From positions 30,573-94,572 of the forward strand of contig CALBGL010000066.1 in NCBI GenBank assembly GCA_937892735.1: DNA of 64,000 bases. The letters run 5' to 3'. This DNA is from an uncultured Clostridia bacterium (lineage in GTDB: Bacteria > Bacillota > Clostridia > Lachnospirales > Bianqueaceae). A model generated the notes under the pieces. The model saw nothing but the letters and a program-made list of their open reading frames with translations, was not told the DNA's origin and made no database searches. A program made the translations under genes and the position numbers. Shown piece by piece: positions 1-7,688 of the stretch; position 1 is the first letter of the stretch, and each line of letters begins with the position of its first letter.

Positions 1-7
1 CTCTTGA

Positions 8-2173
8 TTATTCAGCATCCTGCGCCCTCCCTCTTATCTTCATTCTTGCGATTCGATCCGTGATGATCTTAGGTGTTTCCACCTTCGGCGCATCCGGATG
101 CAGCAGCCATGTGGCGGCATAGTGTGTATCCGTGATCTTGAACATCGGCGGCTGCCGCTCAAAATCAATCTTCATCGCATACTTATTTCGAGGCGCAAAT
201 GCGTCTCCTACCGGCGGATAAATCATATTCGGCGGTGTACCCGGAATCGCTTCCAACTTTTCATTGGTATCCAGATCCGGCATAGAGGAAAGCAGAGCCC
301 AAGTATACGGATGGGCTGAATGATAGAACACATCCTCTGCAGTTCCATATTCTACAATCTTTCCCGCATACATAACCGCGATCCGGTCTGCCATGTTTGC
401 CACGACACCCAAATCATGCGTAATGAAGATGATCGAAAGTTTTCGCTCTCTCTTCAGCTGATTGATCAGCTCCAGGATCTGCGACTGAATTGTTACATCC
501 AGCGCTGTCGTCGGTTCGTCACAAATCAGAATATCCGGATTGGCCGCCAATGCAATAGCAATCACGATACGCTGACGCATACCGCCGGAAAACTCAAACG
601 GATATTGATTATATCGCTTTCTGGGTTCGGAGATCCCCACTTCCTCCATCAGCTTGATCGCCTTTGTTTTAGCCACCTGCTTCGTGACTTTATCGACCAC
701 GCCGGAAGCATTTTCCTTCAGATACTCGATGGCGTCCAAGGTTTCCTTATGATAATCTCTCGCTTCTTGATGCGCTAAACAATCCTCATAATGCTCTATA
801 AGGCGTGTGATCTGACGAATTAAATTCTTCTGCACCAGCTTCAGATCGGTAATCTGCGCGGCAGCTACCTCCCAGTCCGGCTTTTTCCCTTTCTGCGTCA
901 AGCGATCATGCTTTGCCTTCGCCTTATTATACTTCTCCTGCTCCTTCTTGTTTTTCCCGATGGACGAGAAGTATTTATCCAATTCATTTTTCATTCCCGA
1001 CTCAAAGGTATAGGAAAGACTGTCTTTCACAATCTCCAGCGGATTGATTGTCGCCTTTATCTTTTCTACGAGTACTTTATGCGCCTCATGACACTCGGAA
1101 GCAACCAGATGCTCTTTTTCAAAAATCGGAAGCTTCTCCTGCATTACCTGGATCGCTTCTTTTTTCTTCTGATAAGAAACTTTCGCCGCATAGGCCATAC
1201 CCTTCTGCGCATCTTCGATGAAGTTCTCCATGAAATGCTGATTCAGGTAATCTTCCAGGTAGACATTCAGCTCTTCCACCGGTTTTACTGGCATCTCCTG
1301 TTGTGCGAATGTCTTATAGTATCCCATTGCAAAGAAATTCGGCATAGGCAGTTCCAATGCCTTCTGAAGAATCTCATGAAGCTGCTTCAGAAGCTTCAGG
1401 GTATCCGGATCATTTGGATTCTTTTTATACCGGCTCTTTTTGCCATTCAATTCCGAAATCGTCTGATTCAGTACATTTGCCTGCTCTTTCACCACATATT
1501 CTTGCACAGATTTCTTAGCGTACTGCAGGATCTGGCTGATACGAAACGGAACATCCTTCGCCGCATTCTTTTCCATCTCAAAGGTCAGCCCCTCAATCTC
1601 GTCCACGGCCTCAAAAGCAGCATCATATGCTTCGTTATAAGCACCCTCCAAATCCAGATGCTTATACTCAAACTTATCAAAATTATGGCATTTCTCTGTC
1701 AACTGTTCGGCTACAGACCGTCCTTCCTCCTGCGCTGCCTGGATCATATATTCATTCAGGTGCTTCAAATAGGTATTAAATGTAGAACGACATTCTCTCT
1801 GATGCGCCTTTCCTTTTAGGATCATAGCCTCCGTCAGCTGACGGCCAATCTTGACAATAGGATTCAGACTAGACATCGGATCTTGAAAGATCATCGCGAT
1901 TTTATCACCACGAATACGGTGAAAATCCTCTTCCGTGATTTTCAAAAGATCCTGTCCATCATAGATGATCTCTCCACCTTCTACAATCGCGTTTCCTGCT
2001 AAAATTCCAAGAATTGCTTTGGAAGTGACGGATTTACCGGACCCGGATTCTCCCACAATAGCCAGAGTTTCACCCTTCGCCAGATCGAAGTTGATACCTC
2101 GTACTGCCTGCACCTTACCATTGGAAGTGCGGAAAGAAATCGTCAGGTCTCGAACTTGCAGTTTACTCTCCAT
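8..2173 (-). CDS. oppD: OppD-like oligopeptide ABC transporter ATPase with large coiled-coil insertion
   Basis: ATPase that would power peptide import at the cytoplasmic face. Seen: Walker A GESGSGKS at residues 41-48, Q-loop glutamine near 97 (MIFQDPMSSLNP), signature FSGGMRQR at 528-535, Walker B ending DE at 552-553, H-loop His near 586, and an OppD-type C-terminal tail (HPYTWALL, IPGTPPNMIYPP). The family is usually 320-350 aa; this protein is 721 aa because about 385 residues (roughly 125-510), rich in Lys/Glu and probably coiled-coil, sit between the Q-loop and the signature. The frame is open throughout, so this is an insertion and not a frameshift. The C-terminal tail has D, N and T where relatives carry cysteines. 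Start has GGAG upstream and lies 2 nt after the oppC stop. oppF would be expected just left of the window. Family call is firm; function of the insertion is unknown. Confidence 0.93.
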   Translation of the reverse strand: MESKLQVRDLTISFRTSNGKVQAVRGINFDLAKGETLAIVGESGSGKSVTSKAILGILAGNAIVEGGEIIYDGQDLLKITEEDFHRIRGDKIAMIFQDPMSSLNPIVKIGRQLTEAMILKGKAHQRECRSTFNTYLKHLNEYMIQAAQEEGRSVAEQLTEKCHNFDKFEYKHLDLEGAYNEAYDAAFEAVDEIEGLTFEMEKNAAKDVPFRISQILQYAKKSVQEYVVKEQANVLNQTISELNGKKSRYKKNPNDPDTLKLLKQLHEILQKALELPMPNFFAMGYYKTFAQQEMPVKPVEELNVYLEDYLNQHFMENFIEDAQKGMAYAAKVSYQKKKEAIQVMQEKLPIFEKEHLVASECHEAHKVLVEKIKATINPLEIVKDSLSYTFESGMKNELDKYFSSIGKNKKEQEKYNKAKAKHDRLTQKGKKPDWEVAAAQITDLKLVQKNLIRQITRLIEHYEDCLAHQEARDYHKETLDAIEYLKENASGVVDKVTKQVAKTKAIKLMEEVGISEPRKRYNQYPFEFSGGMRQRIVIAIALAANPDILICDEPTTALDVTIQSQILELINQLKRERKLSIIFITHDLGVVANMADRIAVMYAGKIVEYGTAEDVFYHSAHPYTWALLSSMPDLDTNEKLEAIPGTPPNMIYPPVGDAFAPRNKYAMKIDFERQPPMFKITDTHYAATWLLHPDAPKVETPKIITDRIARMKIRGRAQDAE

Positions 2174-2175
2174 AC

Positions 2176-3720
2176 TTAGTCTTCCACTCCTCTCGTTGAT
2201 GGGTTAAAGGCATCTCGCAGGCCATTACCAAACAGGTTAAAGGAAATCAAGAGCAACGCAAAATACAAGGCTGGGAAGAACATCGCGTGAGGCGATGTCG
2301 TCATAGACGTCTGTCCCTGACTCAGTAGTGTACCAATACTGGTTCCTACCAAATCCATCAGATTCACGATGCCCAAATACGTCAACGTAGTCTCAGTATT
2401 GACTACGTTTGGGATGATTAAAGCACAGCTCGTCACAATGGTTCCCAGAGAATTGGGGAAAATATGCTTAAACATCAACCGCTTGTCCGATGCTCCCAGA
2501 GTCCGGGCCGCATATACAAATTCCTGATTCTTAAAACGATAAAACTGTTTTCTGGTCAGTGCCGCCATGCTAATCCACCCTGTCAACATGAATGCGAATA
2601 GGAAAGATCCTACCGTTCCTACTTTTTGCGCCAGATGCAATTGGAACAAGGTTGCCACCACAATGAATGGAACTGCCGACAAAATATCACTGATACGGTC
2701 CATGACAAGATCGATCTTACCTCCATAGTATCCCTGAATCGCGCCATAAATCGCACCAATCGTCAGATTGATGGCAGAAACAACAACTGCAAAAATCAGA
2801 GAGAACCGCGAACCGATACCGATACCCGCGAATAAATCCTGACCCAAGGTGTTTGTTCCAAAGATATAAAACGGCTCATGACCATTTGTATAAATATAAT
2901 AATTATAATAGCAAATACGGCACTGAACCGCCCCAGAACGACGCACGCTATAGATATAGCTGCCATCATCTCCTTCTACACGAAGGCTATTGTATTCCGC
3001 TCCCTCGATTGCCTTATTGGTAGAATAGGCGGGGATAAAATTATTATTCTCATCCAGAACCGCGGTTCCACGAGTATCCGATATCTGATACCAGATATTG
3101 GGATTATCCGAGATTCCTTGAATAGCTTCAGGTTCTACATAGGGATAAATCACCTGAATACCTGTCTCATTCTGAAACTGCTGGATCTTTTCAAACTCAT
3201 CGTACGAGAACACACGGTATACCACACCCGTCTCATAGTATTTATTCGTCTCCAAGCGATAGCTATGAGACTCTTTCTCCTGTCCGCGATACATCGAAAC
3301 GGTTGTCGTTGTATTGAGAATTCGAATAATCGGATTCATCCCCGTCTCTTCGCCAATTCCTCTCCAGTAATTATACTGAATATCATTCTGACTCTCATGC
3401 ACCACCGCACCATCAAACAAACCGATCCCCATGTTGGCAATGGATTCAATAAAAGGAGGCGAGTTGGTGTATACCGTATCTCGATCATCCATCGTATAGG
3501 GTGAAATCATCGGGGCAAAAATAGAGAACAGAATCAAAAAGCCAATGATATAGGCCGCTACGACGGAAGATTTATTCTTCTTAAACCGAATCAGAGCATC
3601 GGCAAAATAACTTCGGTTCTTAGTCTCAAACTTCTGGTCGTGCAGCTTTGCATCCAACTGAGCGAACTCAAACTTCTCCGCTGGGATGTGTTCGTATTCT
3701 ACATTCTGGTTCATGTTCAT
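2176..3720 (-). CDS. oppC: OppC-like peptide ABC transporter permease with long extracytoplasmic insertion
   Basis: Inner permease subunit of the peptide importer. Residues 1-50 are cytoplasmic, TM1 is about 53-73, and the usual BPD_transp_1 core with five further membrane segments occupies about 300-510, including the EAA-type coupling motif (EFVYAARTLGAS, near 398-409). Typical OppC proteins are about 300-350 aa; here 514 aa, because roughly 215 residues (80-295) containing polar, Tyr/Asn-rich sequence lie between TM1 and the core and should face outside. Its start overlaps the oppB stop by 4 nt (ATGA), so the two are translationally coupled. The insertion is probably a substrate- or receptor-contact domain matching the oversized OppA, but that is inference. 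Confidence 0.93.
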   Translation of the reverse strand: MNMNQNVEYEHIPAEKFEFAQLDAKLHDQKFETKNRSYFADALIRFKKNKSSVVAAYIIGFLILFSIFAPMISPYTMDDRDTVYTNSPPFIESIANMGIGLFDGAVVHESQNDIQYNYWRGIGEETGMNPIIRILNTTTTVSMYRGQEKESHSYRLETNKYYETGVVYRVFSYDEFEKIQQFQNETGIQVIYPYVEPEAIQGISDNPNIWYQISDTRGTAVLDENNNFIPAYSTNKAIEGAEYNSLRVEGDDGSYIYSVRRSGAVQCRICYYNYYIYTNGHEPFYIFGTNTLGQDLFAGIGIGSRFSLIFAVVVSAINLTIGAIYGAIQGYYGGKIDLVMDRISDILSAVPFIVVATLFQLHLAQKVGTVGSFLFAFMLTGWISMAALTRKQFYRFKNQEFVYAARTLGASDKRLMFKHIFPNSLGTIVTSCALIIPNVVNTETTLTYLGIVNLMDLVGTSIGTLLSQGQTSMTTSPHAMFFPALYFALLLISFNLFGNGLRDAFNPSTRGVED

Positions 3721-4670
3721 TTCTTCGATCCCATCCTTATCCGCGGGTCAATAAACCCATAGCTTATATCCACAATGATATTGGCCAACAGACCAATCGT
3801 TGTGTAGAAAACCGTCAGCATCATAAACATTGGATAATCCCGACCTGTAATAGAGTTGATATAAAGATTACCAACACCCGGTACGGCAAATATCTTTTCA
3901 ATAATCAGTGAACCACTCATAATACCAATGAACTGACTGAATATATTGGGTACGACCACTACCATACAATTCTTGAGGGCGTGGCGAACCGTTGCTTGCG
4001 TCTTTGTTAATCCCTTGGTTCTCGCCAGTAGCATAAATTCGCTCGTGAGAACTTCTGTCAATTCTGCTCTTGTCGTTCTGGTAAATCCCGCGATAACACT
4101 AAAGGACAGCGACATGACCGGAGGCAGCATACTGACAAACATACTCCAAGAGAAATAATTCGTTCCTGAATTCATCAGGAACGGGAACAGTCCCAATTTA
4201 TAAGATAGAAAATACTGAATTAAGAAAGCGTATACGAAAGATGGCACCGAGATACAGACCATGGTCAATGTGGAGATCAAATGATCGACCCAGGTGTTCT
4301 TCCTCAACGCGGCAATAATACCCAGTATGATTCCAATCGGAATACTGAACAAAATGGAATACAGGTTGACAAAAATAGTAGCTGGCAACCTAGACGTGAA
4401 GATCGAAGCCACATCCTGTCCAAAGTATAAGACGTCGCTGACGCCCCAATCCCATTCTGTGAAAATGTCCTTCAAGAAAATGCCGAACTGTACCAAATAC
4501 GGTTTATTATAACCAGCAGCCTCTCGCCGTGCCTCAATCACCACAGAATGCGGATCTTCAAGGGGTAGCTCTACAGGCGGCAGCATTCTTATGAGTACAA
4601 AACACATCAGGGTGATGATGAACAACGTCACCAACATCAAAGCAATTCGTTTTATAACATACTTAAGCAT
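3717..4670 (-). CDS. oppB: OppB-like peptide ABC transporter permease
   Basis: Second permease of the oligopeptide importer, 317 aa from the chosen ATG. N-terminal MLKYVIKRIALMLVTL is the typical OppB/DppB first helix, followed by an external loop, and the BPD_transp_1 domain with the EAA loop (ARTKGLTKTQATVRHALKN) near the middle. Start chosen at 4670 because TTGGAGG lies about 6 nt upstream; an in-frame ATG at 4718 has no ribosome site and would add a non-conserved leader. Length is normal, unlike OppA, OppC and OppD of the same operon. It follows oppA after 183 nt that hold two stem-loops, one of them terminator-like. Confidence 0.93.
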   Translation of the reverse strand: MLKYVIKRIALMLVTLFIITLMCFVLIRMLPPVELPLEDPHSVVIEARREAAGYNKPYLVQFGIFLKDIFTEWDWGVSDVLYFGQDVASIFTSRLPATIFVNLYSILFSIPIGIILGIIAALRKNTWVDHLISTLTMVCISVPSFVYAFLIQYFLSYKLGLFPFLMNSGTNYFSWSMFVSMLPPVMSLSFSVIAGFTRTTRAELTEVLTSEFMLLARTKGLTKTQATVRHALKNCMVVVVPNIFSQFIGIMSGSLIIEKIFAVPGVGNLYINSITGRDYPMFMMLTVFYTTIGLLANIIVDISYGFIDPRIRMGSKK

Positions 4671-4743
4671 ATGTTTCCTCCAAGCAAGTTCATGCTTTCC
4701 GAACGCCCGGCCCTGCAAAGCATAAACGAAATGTGTTTATAAC

Positions 4744-4778
4744 AAAATATTGCAGGATCGCAGATCCGGCAATATTTT
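4744..4778 (-). terminator. Intrinsic terminator/attenuator between oppA and oppB
   Basis: Perfect 10-bp inverted repeat AAAATATTGC/GCAATATTTT enclosing a second pairing GGATC/GATCC with a 3-nt loop. Read on the minus strand the stem ends in TTTT followed by GTTATAAA. Placed after oppA and before the permeases, it would let the binding protein be made in excess over the membrane subunits through partial read-through. A second palindrome, GACGCGG...CCGCGTC at about 4800-4834, lies just upstream of it and may stabilise the oppA mRNA end. Confidence 0.7.
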
Positions 4779-4853
4779 ACTAACTCCTAGAAATGGTATG
4801 ACGCGGTCAAGCCGTAACGGCCGGCCGCGTCGTTCGAATTTTACCAACAAATA

Positions 4854-7439
4854 TTAATACAACAATTCTCCGCCCTGATCTGCAACATACTGTGCCCATG
4901 CAGCGTCATCATAATTATACTTCAAGTACTGGATTCCACCATACGCCATAACCGGATTATAGTCCTCCACCACATAATATACCTGCTGAGACAACAACAC
5001 CATTGCAGAATCCTGAAGCATCGGGATATAGTCGTAAGTCTGCAGTACACGTCCTTCGATAGCTGCCAGAATATCCAAACGAGTCTCAATATCCGCACTT
5101 GCTTCACCGAAGTTGTACTCTACGCCACCCACAGTCACCGTCGTACCGTTCAAAGCATCAGACCACTGCTTCAGATTCATAGTAATCGGCGTACCTTCCA
5201 CTTCAATCTCCAGCTCCACAGAAGTCGAGTCAAACCAGTTCGCGTCATACTGCTTGGAAGGATTGGTATACAGATCCGTCAAACTGAATGGATTAAAAGT
5301 AGAACCAGTCCATCCTGCCAGTACCGTATCAGACATACCCGCACGGATACGATTAGACCATTCATTCTCATAAGGAGCGGACTTCACAAACTGTACCTTT
5401 CCTTCAAAAGGTGTACCTTTCGTTACCTCCGCCATCTTTTCATTCAGATAATCGATGGTCGTGGTCATGAAGTCGCTATCCTGAGAAATCGCGTACTCAA
5501 TAGTAACAGTCTGGTCGGAAATACCATCGCCGTCCTCATCAGTAATATAACCAGCGGCAATTGCCTCGTCAAAGGCCTGCGTATACAGTTCCTTCGCCTT
5601 CTCTGGATCATAACCTGTGATAGACTCTACTGCCTCATCCAAACTGGAATACTGGGACACATCCACAGAATAGAAGTCGCACAGCGCCTGCTTCGCTTGA
5701 TCTGTATTCCGATAGCTGGAACCTGTCGCAGGATCATATAAATACGCATCGCCAATTAAGCCATATGCTCCAGAACGAGCCGGAGATACAGTGCTGGCAA
5801 ACAGCTCACGGTCATACGTGATCACGACAGCACGACGGAAGCTTTCGATTGTCATCGTCTGCAGATCCGTTGTCGTCGTGTCAAATCCATCGTTTGCCTC
5901 ACGCTGATTCAGTGCATCCAGATAGCCGTTCAGGATCAGGAAGAAGATCGTATCATTCGGCGTCGTGAACGCATAATCACTTGCACGATACGTATCAAAA
6001 TCATCAGCCTGCAGCGCATACGTCATCAGCTCGCCCCGCAGGAACATCATCTTCTGTGTAGAAGCCTCTGGAACCAGCTGGCAGTCGATAGCTGTTGTCT
6101 GATACATATCATAGGTCTGTCCATCTACCGGATCCACATACTGATGCTTTCCATCGGTATATCCATACCAACTCTCATTCTTTTCGAAACGCATGGACTT
6201 ACCGGACTGATACTCCACCAACGAATAGGGCCCATAGCTGACCGTCGTATCTGCACTCGTATTATAGGTAGAAGTCCATACGCCATTGTTCTCGGTCAAA
6301 CACTCCTCATACAGCTCCGGATACACAATCCAGTTCGAAGACAGGCTATACAGCAGATTGAAACCGCTCAGAGACTTACCGAATACAATCGTGATCTGAT
6401 AATCACCGCTCTTATACAGGCCTACAGTATCAAAACTAATTTCATCCGGCCATGTCCAGTTAATATAGATTTCATCCGCGAAATAACTCTGACCCAGCGC
6501 GATACTCGCTTCATCGGTTCCGTACATCTGCGGATAAAACACATACATCTCATTGATCGTCAACGGAGTCTCTACTACCTCATCCTCAGCCGCCAAACAC
6601 AGTCCTGCCGCGTCCGCCGTCGTACCGTCGAACGGATAATTATCAAAATCATAGGAAGCCCCGAAAGAAAGATTCCAGTTGATATACGCAACATCATCGC
6701 CATGTGCTGCGAAGAAATCTTCTAACGTCTCCAGGCCCTCTCTCTGCATGACTTCCGCAACAGAAGTCGGCATCGTCTGTCCCTGGTTCGCATAGTTCTG
6801 CGCACCGGCAATCACCCTATCACCAGAATAATAATCGGACGCTCTATAGTTTAGAAGCTCCGGTCTCAGCAGTTGCTGCATGGAATATACATAAGTATCC
6901 GCATTGATCGGAGTACCATCTTCCCAAACCGCGTTCTCATTCAAATCGATGGTATAAGCATATCCCTCTGTCGCAGACTCTGGAATACCGAACTCCGGAT
7001 GCTCCGCCTTCACCTGCTCAGTCACATCTACTGGCATATCCGCCGCCATCTCCGGGATGATCTCATATCCAGTATAAGGATCCTTGCCCTCCACCGGATG
7101 CAGTTCATCATTATAAACGAATCCATACAGACCTACACGAATATAAGTGTCAGGATATGAATCGTCCTCTGTCTGATACGTATGCGGGTTCCAGTTTGTT
7201 GCCAGAGTCGATACGGCATCCTTATAAGTATAAGTACCGCTTGTCGTCGGCAGTTCATAGTCAATACCATCATCTGCCGTACTCTCATCGGTAGCACTCT
7301 CATTTGCCGTGCTGTCTGCGACACTGTCTACTGCACTGGAAGTGCTGCTGGAATCGCCCGACTCGCTGCTGCATCCAGACAATACACTGGATGCTGCCAG
7401 AACCGCAACCAGAAGAAAAGCCAAAAACTTCTTCTTCAT
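4854..7439 (-). CDS. oppA: Oversized OppA-like peptide-binding lipoprotein (SBP family 5)
   Basis: Extracytoplasmic solute-binding lipoprotein that would deliver peptides to OppBCD(F). Start at 7439 gives a classical lipoprotein signal, MKKKFLAFLLVAV then lipobox LSGC, and has GGAGG about 9 nt upstream; the longer in-frame start at 7472 is unlikely. After the lipidated Cys there is a Ser/Asp/Thr-rich linker of about 45 residues, then the SBP_bac_5 fold (for example the ATNWNPHTYQTEDD region and the EKNESWYGYTDGKHQYVDPV segment). At 861 aa it is about 300 residues longer than standard OppA proteins (540-600). First gene of the operon, driven by a near-perfect sigma-A promoter at 7538-7566. Confidence 0.93.
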   Translation of the reverse strand: MKKKFLAFLLVAVLAASSVLSGCSSESGDSSSTSSAVDSVADSTANESATDESTADDGIDYELPTTSGTYTYKDAVSTLATNWNPHTYQTEDDSYPDTYIRVGLYGFVYNDELHPVEGKDPYTGYEIIPEMAADMPVDVTEQVKAEHPEFGIPESATEGYAYTIDLNENAVWEDGTPINADTYVYSMQQLLRPELLNYRASDYYSGDRVIAGAQNYANQGQTMPTSVAEVMQREGLETLEDFFAAHGDDVAYINWNLSFGASYDFDNYPFDGTTADAAGLCLAAEDEVVETPLTINEMYVFYPQMYGTDEASIALGQSYFADEIYINWTWPDEISFDTVGLYKSGDYQITIVFGKSLSGFNLLYSLSSNWIVYPELYEECLTENNGVWTSTYNTSADTTVSYGPYSLVEYQSGKSMRFEKNESWYGYTDGKHQYVDPVDGQTYDMYQTTAIDCQLVPEASTQKMMFLRGELMTYALQADDFDTYRASDYAFTTPNDTIFFLILNGYLDALNQREANDGFDTTTTDLQTMTIESFRRAVVITYDRELFASTVSPARSGAYGLIGDAYLYDPATGSSYRNTDQAKQALCDFYSVDVSQYSSLDEAVESITGYDPEKAKELYTQAFDEAIAAGYITDEDGDGISDQTVTIEYAISQDSDFMTTTIDYLNEKMAEVTKGTPFEGKVQFVKSAPYENEWSNRIRAGMSDTVLAGWTGSTFNPFSLTDLYTNPSKQYDANWFDSTSVELEIEVEGTPITMNLKQWSDALNGTTVTVGGVEYNFGEASADIETRLDILAAIEGRVLQTYDYIPMLQDSAMVLLSQQVYYVVEDYNPVMAYGGIQYLKYNYDDAAWAQYVADQGGELLY

Positions 7440-7537
7440 TCTTTTTCCTCCTTTTATATTTTTCGGTCTCAACCGAAATACGCCGCTGTTTTTATTTATA
7501 CGGCGTCCTGCTGTCTGTTCAACAACAGAATAAAGAT

Positions 7538-7566
7538 ATTATACTCATCCCTTTGCATCTTGTCAA
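7538..7566 (-). promoter_or_regulatory. Consensus sigma-A promoter of the opp operon
   Basis: Minus strand: TTGACA (7566-7561), 17-nt spacer, TATAAT (7543-7538); both hexamers match consensus exactly. The predicted leader is about 90 nt and holds two small hairpins (TTTCGGTTGAGACCGAAA and a CGCCG/CGGCG stem) before the oppA ribosome site. Confidence 0.9.
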
Positions 7567-7688
7567 TAGGTTGCATTCATATTTCGGCAAAAAATTCGTT
7601 ACAAAAACGACGCTTGTCCGTCTCTCGCATATATTTTGCAGCATTCTCTTGATTTCTTGCAATTGATTGGATAATTTATTTGGTATTT

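Noticed and set aside
908..1819. Plus-strand 303-codon open frame opposite oppD
   Set aside because: Antisense to the long coiled-coil insertion; composition is Leu/Ile/Arg-rich low complexity with no ribosome site or domain.
8..2173. Intein or frameshift in oppD
   Set aside because: No Cys/Ser start or His-Asn end typical of intein borders, and both halves are in one continuous frame with all motifs present.
7590..7630. Terminator after the SNF2 gene
   Set aside because: Only a 4-bp GACG/CGTC stem before a T-run, and it lies upstream of the oppA promoter side, not past the SNF2 stop.
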